A stretch of 64,000 nucleotides of DNA, taken from Leptospiraceae bacterium. GTDB taxonomy: Bacteria > Spirochaetota > Leptospiria > Leptospirales > Leptospiraceae. The notes under the pieces are model-generated. The model searched no databases. It saw nothing but the letters and a program-made list of their open reading frames with translations, and was not told the DNA's origin. Below, piece by piece: positions 36,161-43,466 of this stretch (position 1 is its first letter; each line of letters begins with the position of its first letter). The stretch lies in the NCBI GenBank assembly GCA_016711485.1, contig JADJSX010000007.1, positions 1 through 64,000 of the forward strand, written 5' to 3'. The position numbers and the translations under genes are program-made.

Positions 36161-37614
36161 TTATTTCCTACTTTGTAAATGGATTGGATTTCTTTGTCCG
36201 CTTTTTCAATATCTTCTTTCTTTAAAATCAAAGGTACATCAATATCTCGGAATTTAAGTTTAAGGAATTTAAAATCTTTTTTCATTACCAATTCCTTAAA
36301 TTGTTTTAGGTTTTGAATTTTTACATCATTGACTGATTCAATCACCATATTTAAAAAATAATCAGAATTCGTATTGATTGGATGTGCCAATTTTCTATAT
36401 AATACTATATCCGACTCAACATCTCTACACAAATCATCGTCGATAAAATAAAAGAAACGGTAGAGGAATTGACTGCCTCCCTGGGTTTCGTTGTTTTTAC
36501 TCCATTCCTGTAATAAATCTCTAGAGATAGATTGGAATACTAGGCCACCTATTGTAAAGTAATCAAAAGGTTCATCATATTTATGACGCATGTAAGTAAA
36601 CTCATCCATACGTTTTGCTGGAAAGTTTACAGTGATTAGCTGCTTGTCTCTAAAAACTCTAAATGAAATAATATCTCCGGAATGTTTATTGTCTACAATT
36701 TCGACAAAATCAATTCGGGCATCTTTGTCTAATACGATAGTTCCATTTCTTCCAATCGGTAAACCATCTATTTCTAGGAGTAAATCGTCTTTTTTTAAAA
36801 ATCCATCAGCACTTCCACCCTTTAATACTTTCGTAACAAAAACTCCGTTTAAGTCTTTTGGAATTTTTTTATACTCCCTTAAAGTGTTGTTAAAAGAATT
36901 TAGAGTACGAATGCCAAGTTCGACATATCCATCATATTTTCCATCTTCAATGTCCTTTAAAAAATAACGGATAACGGTGGTAGGTATGAGGTAACCAATG
37001 TTTTCCCCACGACTTGCAACCTGAAATGCAACTCCAACTACTTTATTGTCCTGAATGGCTGGTCCACCTGAATTACCTGGATTAATTGCAGCATCGACTT
37101 GAATCACTAAATGGCTATCTACCTCTGAGTGTGCGTATGTCGATTGTTCTTTTCTTGAAACGATTCCGCGGCTAACAGAGATTTTGTCTCCGCCGATTGG
37201 ATATCCAACTACTGTAATAGAGGAATTTAAATCAGGGATTGCGCCAAACTCAAAAGAAGTTGCGTCGTCATAGAAGGATGGATCTTTTGCTTTGAGAATT
37301 GCGAGATCACAATCGTGTGCTACAAATAATATATCGACTTCATACCAGACTGTCTGATTGTGTCTTTGAACTTGAATGTACTTTGCATTCGAAATTACAT
37401 GGGCATTTGTCATGATTTTATCTTTGTCAATGATGAAACCAGTTCCTCCACTCGCTCGAACATTTGTAGTTAGCCAAGGTGAAAATGCATCAAGACCTTG
37501 TGAGTAAGTTCTAATTTGAACAACACCTTTTCGAATCATATCAAAGTCAGTAATTTGTTGACTGAATAAAGAGGACGAAAGGAATAAAAAGAGGTAAGTC
37601 AGAATATATTTCAT
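36157..37614 (-). CDS. Deg/HtrA-type serine protease with PDZ domain
   Basis: The 485-residue periplasmic protein has a signal peptide (YILTYLFLFLSSSLFSQQ) and an intact triad: His72 in IMTNAHVIS, Asp103 in DCDLAILK, Ser182 in AAINPGNSGGPAI. The PDZ domain begins at GYVELGIRTLNS and includes LNGVFVTKVLKGGSADG. The long C-terminal extension resembles plant-type Deg proteases (Deg9-like). Deg proteases degrade misfolded proteins. It is the first gene of a run of three and is followed by a dead paralogue. Nothing suggests a shared function with the third gene apart from position. Confidence 0.85.
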   Translation of the reverse strand: MKYILTYLFLFLSSSLFSQQITDFDMIRKGVVQIRTYSQGLDAFSPWLTTNVRASGGTGFIIDKDKIMTNAHVISNAKYIQVQRHNQTVWYEVDILFVAHDCDLAILKAKDPSFYDDATSFEFGAIPDLNSSITVVGYPIGGDKISVSRGIVSRKEQSTYAHSEVDSHLVIQVDAAINPGNSGGPAIQDNKVVGVAFQVASRGENIGYLIPTTVIRYFLKDIEDGKYDGYVELGIRTLNSFNNTLREYKKIPKDLNGVFVTKVLKGGSADGFLKKDDLLLEIDGLPIGRNGTIVLDKDARIDFVEIVDNKHSGDIISFRVFRDKQLITVNFPAKRMDEFTYMRHKYDEPFDYFTIGGLVFQSISRDLLQEWSKNNETQGGSQFLYRFFYFIDDDLCRDVESDIVLYRKLAHPINTNSDYFLNMVIESVNDVKIQNLKQFKELVMKKDFKFLKLKFRDIDVPLILKKEDIEKADKEIQSIYKVGNK

Positions 37615-37747
37615 AAATTTACAGTTTTCTCATTTAGGTAAAATAGTTATTGCTAGAAAAATGGATACTAGTAGAATATGTGTCAAAATTTGCTATCTGA
37701 AAGTTACTAAACTTATACATTCTATAGAGTAAAGATTATTTTTTGAA

Positions 37748-38890
37748 ATGAACTTAATTGTCGAAATATTATTGCCTATTCTAACGATTTTAGTCGTTTT
37801 TATTCTATTTTTAGTATCTGTGTTTAGAGTTCCATTTACATCTACCAAAATTTCTTTTGCAGTTTTTGGATTAATATTGAGTGTTTGGAATTTTATTGAA
37901 ATTCTTCAGAGGTTTCGTTTGATCAATGAGGAATCTTTCCCACTTCATCAAATTATATTCTCCAATTTAACTGTATATATGTTAGTTATTTTTGGTTTAA
38001 ATTTTCCATTTTATAGAAGACGTGAAGTTTTGATTACGATATATGCTGCATTTGTGGGAGGAGTGGGATATTTGATTACTATCCAAACTTTTTCTATTCC
38101 CTACATTAATTCCTATTTTCCGTTGGAAAGCCGTTTTTACGAAAGTCTAAACATATTTCTAACTAGGGCGTTTTCCATTTTTGCAATTCTTTCTTTTATC
38201 GTAATTGTCATTTATAAAATGACTCATTCCAGTAATCTATTGAAGAAATTTTTATACCGCTCTTTATCTTACACGGTCGTACTTTTTATTTTTGTCCTGA
38301 GTATCGATTATTTCCTAACTCTAGATTATAAAATATTGAAAGCAAATATAAATGTTTTACTCATTGATATTCTTTTTCTTTCCTTATTTGTTTTATCTTT
38401 AATACAATTTAAATTCATCGCATTTTATCCTGGAATTCTTTCCATTTTTATTTATAAGGAATTGCCACGACTTGTAATTCAAAGTATCGCCCCATCAAAT
38501 TCAAAAGGCGCTATTCATTTAAAAGAGGAACTTTGGAAAATTTATGAAGTAGAAAATTGGAAAAAGTTTTTAAACGAATTTTGGTTTAGTATAATCATTG
38601 ACGAAACTCTTGATAATGCTGTAGAGCATGGGGGTAGAAGATCTGATGATGAAATTACAGTCCAAGTTTATGAAACCAGTAGTTTTTTGGATATTTACGT
38701 GATTGATAGCGGGAAAGGATTTGATCCAGAATTAGTTCCAAATCCAGCGAGCCCTGAACGAATCAATATTCCAACTGGTAGAGGAATTCATATTATGAAA
38801 AAGTTGTTCCAAGTAAATTGGAATTTTTTAGGAAATGAGGTAAGGGTTCGAGTCTCTAAAAATCCGGAAGATAATCCAAAAGAAGCATAA
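37748..38890 (+). CDS. Membrane protein with cytoplasmic anti-sigma-type HATPase
   Basis: About seven membrane segments fill residues 1-230. A soluble HATPase_c domain follows: WFSIIIDETLDNAVEHGGRR (N box), IYVIDSGKGFDPELVP (G1), NIPTGRGIHIMKKL (G2). No DHp histidine helix is visible between the membrane part and the ATPase, so it is more like an RsbW/SpoIIAB-type kinase tethered to a sensor. Such kinases phosphorylate STAS antagonists. It is divergent from the Deg run and followed by a small lipoprotein gene. Confidence 0.72.
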   Translation: MNLIVEILLPILTILVVFILFLVSVFRVPFTSTKISFAVFGLILSVWNFIEILQRFRLINEESFPLHQIIFSNLTVYMLVIFGLNFPFYRRREVLITIYAAFVGGVGYLITIQTFSIPYINSYFPLESRFYESLNIFLTRAFSIFAILSFIVIVIYKMTHSSNLLKKFLYRSLSYTVVLFIFVLSIDYFLTLDYKILKANINVLLIDILFLSLFVLSLIQFKFIAFYPGILSIFIYKELPRLVIQSIAPSNSKGAIHLKEELWKIYEVENWKKFLNEFWFSIIIDETLDNAVEHGGRRSDDEITVQVYETSSFLDIYVIDSGKGFDPELVPNPASPERINIPTGRGIHIMKKLFQVNWNFLGNEVRVRVSKNPEDNPKEA

Positions 38891-38965
38891 AAAAAGAAAA
38901 AAACAGTTTTCATATAGCCTAGAGTACTTATTTTGAGTAAAAATCCAATAGAGGAATTAAATCGA

Positions 38966-39244
38966 ATGAAAAAAATATTAATCATAGCAATGTTACTTGT
39001 AACATCTATCTTTCTATCTAATTGCGCAAAAGAAGCAGTTAGTGCAGCAGAATGTGAACCAGTTGTAAACCAAATGTTTGAGAACTTATCAAAAGAATTG
39101 ACTCCAGAAGAAGCAGAAAAAGTGAAAGCAATGGAAGGATCACTCAAACCAGGCGTTCTCAAAGAATGTACTTCAGGAAAATACAATTTAGATTGTTTAA
39201 AGTCAGCAAGCAACATAGCTGCTCTTCAAACTTGTAAAAAATAA
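38966..39244 (+). CDS. Small lipoprotein (TIGR04454-like)
   Basis: The ATG at 38966 gives a clean lipoprotein leader, KKILIIAMLLVTSIFLSNCA, so it is preferred to the TTG at 38933. The mature part of about 75 residues carries four cysteines, with CEPVVNQMFENLSKELTPEE and an ending LDCLKSASNIAALQTCKK. The pattern matches a small lipoprotein family seen mainly in Leptospira. Function unknown. A strong terminator follows. Confidence 0.7.
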   Translation: MKKILIIAMLLVTSIFLSNCAKEAVSAAECEPVVNQMFENLSKELTPEEAEKVKAMEGSLKPGVLKECTSGKYNLDCLKSASNIAALQTCKK

Positions 39245-39254
39245 TTTACTTGGA

Positions 39255-39283
39255 CAGTGGGTCACTGACCCACTGCTTTTATT
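39255..39283 (+). terminator. Intrinsic terminator
   Basis: CAGTGGGTCA and TGACCCACTG pair almost perfectly and are followed by CTTTTATT. It begins 10 bases after the lipoprotein stop. Confidence 0.8.
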
Positions 39284-39321
39284 CTTGACTTCTTAAAAAT
39301 CGCAGTCTTAATTGAAATACT

Positions 39322-39894
39322 ATGTTTGCTGCCGAAAAAGAAAATTCAATTGCTTCACCCAAGAAGAAATTAACCTGTGAAGATTACGACAATATGACTC
39401 CGGAAGAGTGGGGCTATGAATTGATTGACGGGGAAATTATCCAAATGACTAGCCCGAATATTTTACACCAAAGAATTTCACGAAAACTATTGTTTGAATT
39501 AGAATCCTTCAATAGAAAAAAAATGTTAGGCGAATTCTTCGAAGCCCCAACTGACGTAAAAATAAACGAATACAATTTAGTTGAGCCTGACATCTTGTTT
39601 ATCGCAAATGAACAACAATCAATCATTAAAGAAAACCGCATTGAGGGCGCTCCCGATTTAGTGGTAGAAATTTTATCTCCTTCAACAGGCTATTATGATT
39701 TGCGAAAAAAATATTCTATCTATGAGAGTGCTGGCGTAAAAGAATACTGGATAGTTGACCCAATTGAAAAACTGGTGGAGCTTTATAAAAATGGGGAAAC
39801 TGGATTTCTATTGGAACAAAAACTAAAAGAAAAAGGTATTTTAAAATCCAATATTCTAATTGGTTTGGAATTAGATATTAACGTATTATGGTAA
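39322..39894 (+). CDS. Uma2-family (DUF820) nuclease-like protein
   Basis: The 190-residue protein shows the Uma2 restriction-fold pattern: YELIDGEIIQMTSPNILHQR, NLVEPDILFIANEQQS, then APDLVVEILSPSTGYYDLRK with the Glu-x-L-S-P core, and VKEYWIVDPIEKLVELYK. The D/E-x-x-K nuclease site is present. Such proteins are abundant in cyanobacteria and Leptospira; their role is not proven. A second copy lies at 48272. It converges with a small secreted protein gene over nine bases. Confidence 0.85.
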   Translation: MFAAEKENSIASPKKKLTCEDYDNMTPEEWGYELIDGEIIQMTSPNILHQRISRKLLFELESFNRKKMLGEFFEAPTDVKINEYNLVEPDILFIANEQQSIIKENRIEGAPDLVVEILSPSTGYYDLRKKYSIYESAGVKEYWIVDPIEKLVELYKNGETGFLLEQKLKEKGILKSNILIGLELDINVLW

Positions 39895-40227
39895 AACATA
39901 AAATCCCTTCTCATCTGTATAACATCCGTGTTCTCGATACGGACCACCTTCTTTCATAAATAAAATCCTCTGTGCATAACGTTCTCTTTTTTTCATACAT
40001 CGTAAACAAATATCAAATCGAATAGACCATTCACATTCCTCCGGTCTAAAAATCGGAAATACACGGAGTAGGGGCTTTGATTCTTGTTCGGCTATCTCCT
40101 GAGTGGTTATAGAAAACGTTGGGAGTAGGAAATAAAGTAGTAGTAAAGTGGATAGTTTATAGTTGATAGCGGGTAGTTTGTGTTTTCCGCAGATTGAGTT
40201 GTCTTGTTTCATTTTTTCACTTGTCAA
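39886..40227 (-). CDS. Small secreted Cys-rich protein, unknown
   Basis: The 113-residue frame has a hydrophobic leader (LSTLLLLYFLLPTFSITT) preceded by a long basic N-terminus; the true start may be MKQDN, five codons in. The mature part has several cysteines (PEECEWSIRFDICLRCMKKR, GPYREHGCYTDEKGF). No family is recognised. The end overlaps the end of the convergent Uma2 gene. Confidence 0.5.
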   Translation of the reverse strand: MTSEKMKQDNSICGKHKLPAINYKLSTLLLLYFLLPTFSITTQEIAEQESKPLLRVFPIFRPEECEWSIRFDICLRCMKKRERYAQRILFMKEGGPYREHGCYTDEKGFYVLP

Positions 40228-40335
40228 TTCCTAAACGTAACTTCATAACGAACCTAATTCTTCCCAAACTCTTCTTACTTCAGCCGTCGCGACTTTCATA
40301 ATTTCTCCTAAGCTGCATACATCCAAAAAACTGTG

Positions 40336-41181
40336 TCAGCGAATACAACGTACATGTCTAGCAACGTCTTTACTGAAATAATCTAATATACCTCTATCAA
40401 TGAAGTAATAAAAGATTGAGTTTCCTAAATATAGATCAGAAGTCCAATAATAAGTTCCATCTGATTTCCAAGATTCAAGGAGTTTTGTTTTAAAGGCTTT
40501 TCTTAGTTCTCTTCTTCTGGGTAATCTCATTTGTAGGCTGGCACATTTTTCCTTTGCATCATCCCAATTCAAAAATCCTTGGTAGTGACTCCATTCTATT
40601 TTTTTTGCAGCCATTTCAGCTAACGTACTCGGACTTTTAAAATTTCCTTCTTCCCAAAGACCAACTAATTTCTTTCCCTTGGAAAAAGTATAGGTTCCTT
40701 TTCCATGTCTCTTTCCCTCTTTCCATTCGCCAAAGTATTTTTCTCCATCAGTAAAGGTAAACGTTCCTACTCCATTTGGTTTTCCATTTTTAAATTCACC
40801 AGAGTATTTATCTCCATTGGCATAAGAATAAGTTCCTTCCCCATTTTTTAACCCACTGTCATACTCGCCGATGTATTTATCGCCACTAAAATAAGTATAG
40901 GTTCCTTCTCCATTTAAGTTGCTATTTTCAAAATCACCTGTATATTTATCACCATTCAGGAAAGTATAAGTTCCTTCTCCTTCCAAATTTCCTTCTAAAA
41001 ATTCCCCACTATAAGTATCTCCATTGGCAAAGATCCAAGTTCCTTTTCCATTTTTACAATGACCTTCTGTGCAACAATCTTTGCAGGTTTTTAAATCTAC
41101 TGGTTCTTTCGATTGTGCGACAAGCCCTAAGCTTACGAAAATTAGATTAAGAATGAGTGCGGAAATTGAATTAGTTTTCAT
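40336..41181 (-). CDS. MORN-repeat protein with C-terminal DUF1566-like domain
   Basis: A signal peptide (ALILNLIFVSLGLVAQSK) and a Cys-rich spacer (KTCKDCCTEGHCKNGKG) precede six 23-residue MORN repeats of the form GEGTYTFLNGDKYTGDF (about residues 45-180). The last 90 residues carry a DUF1566/Lcl-like fold: GFLNWDDAKEKCASLQMRLP, then GTYYWTSDLYL and a final RHVRCIR. MORN repeats can bind phospholipid or other proteins. The two halves suggest a secreted or surface protein. The repeats are 69 bases each at the DNA level. Confidence 0.8.
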   Translation of the reverse strand: MKTNSISALILNLIFVSLGLVAQSKEPVDLKTCKDCCTEGHCKNGKGTWIFANGDTYSGEFLEGNLEGEGTYTFLNGDKYTGDFENSNLNGEGTYTYFSGDKYIGEYDSGLKNGEGTYSYANGDKYSGEFKNGKPNGVGTFTFTDGEKYFGEWKEGKRHGKGTYTFSKGKKLVGLWEEGNFKSPSTLAEMAAKKIEWSHYQGFLNWDDAKEKCASLQMRLPRRRELRKAFKTKLLESWKSDGTYYWTSDLYLGNSIFYYFIDRGILDYFSKDVARHVRCIR

Positions 41182-41406
41182 TCTTTTAAAATATTTTTCA
41201 CTACTTTTTTGTAAATCGTTTTTGTTGGTTCCTAAACGTTTACATTTTGTTTACCAAGAATGGATACCTATATATGTAAGGGTAATGTAGTTTATTTGCA
41301 AAAATCAAAAAAAATCAATAGATATAATTCTCTCAACCTTATAAAGCAAAATGTTTTTAGATTTCGACAATCATTTAATAACTGACGTTACGCAAAATAG
41401 GAAATT

Positions 41407-41749
41407 ATGGAATTTAAAGTGAAATTCTCAATATTAGAAAATACTAATGAATTAATAGAATCAATAGCCTGCGATAGCTTGGCTGAAGGTCAATGTCATT
41501 AAGTTAAGGATTTCTAACCACGAAGAGCACGAAGTTCAGGAAGGATTTTCAATGTAATCTTCTCTTTTCTTCGTGGTTAATTTTTTTTCTGTTTTCTTAA
41601 CTTAATGACATTGGGCTGAAGGTGAGCGACTGGACTTCTGCAAACTAGACCCTCACCAATTTCTTCTTCAATTCTTGAAGGGATTACCGTTTTGCCAAAC
41701 ACCTAAAGATTGTGAAAAGCTCTTTAAGTATTCTATGGGATGGAGTTAA
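41407..41749 (+). pseudogene. 69-residue ORF of the element, disrupted by an insertion
   Basis: From the ATG at 41407 the frame runs 28 codons (MEFKVKFSILENTNELIESI) to the end of the first target duplication and then stops inside the insert. If the insert and one copy of the duplication are removed, the frame continues to a TAA at 41747 (LDFCKLDPHQFLLQFLKGLP). The 69-residue product has no recognised family. Exact restoration of the frame by excising the insert shows that the ORF predates the insertion. Confidence 0.65.
41491..41613. mobile_element. 123-bp MITE-like element with 10-bp target duplication
   Basis: CAATGTCATTAAGTTAAG and CTTAACTTAATGACATTG are perfect 18-base inverted ends at 41491-41508 and 41596-41613. 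The flanks 41481-41490 and 41614-41623 are both GGCTGAAGGT, a perfect 10-base direct repeat touching the ends. The inside includes ACCACGAAGAGCACGAAG and TTCTTCGTGGTTAA, a second nested hairpin. A 9-12-base duplication is typical of IS4-family transposases, so a related transposase elsewhere could mobilise it; that is an inference. Confidence 0.9.
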
Positions 41750-41878
41750 TTTAGCGGATACAAAGAAATGATAATGCAAGGTGAGTTATTATTTTTAACT
41801 TTTCGGAATGTCCTAATTTTAAAATAGAATAATTATAATTTATTGACATTTTTCCATTTTGTATTTTCATAGAGAGCA

Positions 41879-42244
41879 ATGTTTCAGGTAATGAAAAAGT
41901 CAGTTTTGAGCAAAACAGCAACTCTCTTGCTTTCAATCATTTTCCTAGTTGCAAACACCGGCGAACATCAAATAGCCACTAGTGCAAACCCTGATACGAA
42001 TTCCTATAATGCATCTAGTTTTTTTAATGCTCATGTTTGTAATGAAATTATTTCTGAATCCAATGAAGAAGAAGTTGAATTAGATTCTTTTCATCATAAT
42101 CTTACTAGTTCACTTGAATCTTTCTACATTGAATTTCCAATTACTATTTCTTCCGAACATATAACTATCCATCTTCAAAAACCAATTTCCAACGAAAGTT
42201 TGGAAAGACCTAAGAACCGCGCTCCTCCCATTTCTTTCATTTAA
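41879..42244 (+). CDS. Small exported protein upstream of RND efflux genes, unknown
   Basis: The 121-residue product has an N-terminal membrane/signal segment (KTATLLLSIIFLVANTGEHQ) and an acidic, His/Ser-rich mature part (VCNEIISESNEEEVELDSFH) ending with PKNRAPPISFI. Its place in front of a membrane-fusion-protein gene fits small periplasmic proteins found before heavy-metal or RND efflux systems. An ATG at 41891 is a possible alternative start. Role unknown. Confidence 0.5.
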   Translation: MFQVMKKSVLSKTATLLLSIIFLVANTGEHQIATSANPDTNSYNASSFFNAHVCNEIISESNEEEVELDSFHHNLTSSLESFYIEFPITISSEHITIHLQKPISNESLERPKNRAPPISFI

Positions 42245-42338
42245 CATCCTTTTAACTATACTATAATGGTGTATGCATTACACCTTTGAAATTAAATAAA
42301 TCGTTTGTCTCAAACCAATTGAGCAAAGTGAGGATAAA

Positions 42339-43457
42339 ATGAAATTATCTCTGAATCATAAAAATATATATTTTCGTAAACTCTCTGTACTTATCGTAAA
42401 CTTTCTACTATTAGGTTTATTGTTTGTAAATTGCCGCAAACACAACCAAGAAGAACAAAATTCTCTAATGGCTGCCAATCCTTGGAAACAAGATGTAACA
42501 ATTGAAAAAAGTTATGTCGCCCAGGTTAAGGCAATCCAACGAATCGAAATCAGGGCATTCGAAAAAGGATACCTAACGAATATCTTTATGGATGAAGGGA
42601 AATTAGTGCAAAAAGGACAAAAACTTTTTCAGGTTATGCCTACACTTGTAAACGCGGAATATGAAAAATCGAAAGCCGAATACGAATCCACTATGATCGA
42701 ATTTGAAAATACAGAAAAACTTTTCAATGAGAAAGTGGTATCACAGACGGAACTCTCTTTAGTCAAAGCAAGACTGAAAAAAAATAAAGCCTCCATGGAT
42801 TTAGCAAAAATTCATCTTAATCTAGCAACTGTCACAGCTCCATTTTCTGGCATTACAGATCGATTCCAAGTGAGGCTCGGAAGTTTGGTGGAAGAAGGCA
42901 CACTTTTGACTACTATTTCGGATATTTCCAAACTTTGGGTATACTTCAATGTTTCCGAAAAAGATTATCTGAACTATGTAGCCCACCGAAAATCGGGAGA
43001 TCAACCTTTAAAAGTCAAATTTCTAATGGCGAATAATCAATATTTTGATCAAGAAGGTATAGCGGATACAATCGAAGCGGAGTTCGACAACCAAACTGGA
43101 ACAATCCCTTTTCGAGCTACTTTTCCAAATCCAGATAGACTTTTGCGACATGGGGAAACAGGAAACGTAGTTGTGAAAGAAATTCTAAAAGACGCATTGG
43201 TAATTCCACAAAAAGCAACATACGAAGTTCTCGATAAAAAATATGTATTTGTCATTGGCGAAAAAGGAAAAATCAAAGCAACCGAGATCAAAGTTTCAAA
43301 CGAAGTTCCACATCTATTTGTAGTAGAGTCAGGCATTGCGGATAATGACGTTATACTCCTAGAGGGACTTGGTAAAGTACATGATGAGGAAATTGTAAAG
43401 TATAAAATTGAACCTCTTGAGAGCATTTTAAAAAGCTTTGAGTTAGCGGCTCACTAG
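42339..43457 (+). CDS. RND efflux periplasmic adaptor (membrane fusion) lipoprotein
   Basis: The 372-residue protein has a lipoprotein leader (LIVNFLLLGLLFVNCRK). The family core follows: biotinyl-lipoyl half YVAQVKAIQRIEIRAFEKGY, IFMDEGKLVQKGQKLFQVMP, a helical hairpin, VTAPFSGITDRFQVRLGSLV, and the beta-barrel and membrane-proximal domains with ADNDVILLEGLGKVHDEEIV. It links the inner-membrane pump with the outer-membrane channel. It is nine bases upstream of the pump gene. Substrates unknown. Confidence 0.9.
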   Translation: MKLSLNHKNIYFRKLSVLIVNFLLLGLLFVNCRKHNQEEQNSLMAANPWKQDVTIEKSYVAQVKAIQRIEIRAFEKGYLTNIFMDEGKLVQKGQKLFQVMPTLVNAEYEKSKAEYESTMIEFENTEKLFNEKVVSQTELSLVKARLKKNKASMDLAKIHLNLATVTAPFSGITDRFQVRLGSLVEEGTLLTTISDISKLWVYFNVSEKDYLNYVAHRKSGDQPLKVKFLMANNQYFDQEGIADTIEAEFDNQTGTIPFRATFPNPDRLLRHGETGNVVVKEILKDALVIPQKATYEVLDKKYVFVIGEKGKIKATEIKVSNEVPHLFVVESGIADNDVILLEGLGKVHDEEIVKYKIEPLESILKSFELAAH

Positions 43458-43466
43458 GAGGTTGTT

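Larger units (their letters stand above)
41377..41790. mobile_element. TAACT-AC-TTACGC element, interrupted copy
   Basis: The left end AATAACTGACGTTACGC and the right end, reverse complement AATAACTCACCTTGC, are imperfect inverted ends. Inside is a frame of 69 codons that is cut by the 123-bp insert at 41491-41613. The left end and the first codons resemble the copy at 30313 and, in part, the one at 1839. The family is not recognised. The rest of the gap 41182-41878 shows nothing else except AT-rich DNA and the start region of the next gene. Confidence 0.6.

Noticed and set aside
38844..38854. GGGTTCGAGTC, like a tRNA T-arm
   Set aside because: It lies inside the HATPase gene in frame (EVRVRVSKNP) and no other tRNA arms can be folded around it.
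40660..41060. 69-base tandem repeats as a possible non-coding satellite
   Set aside because: They encode in-frame MORN units with normal codon variation, so they are protein repeats.
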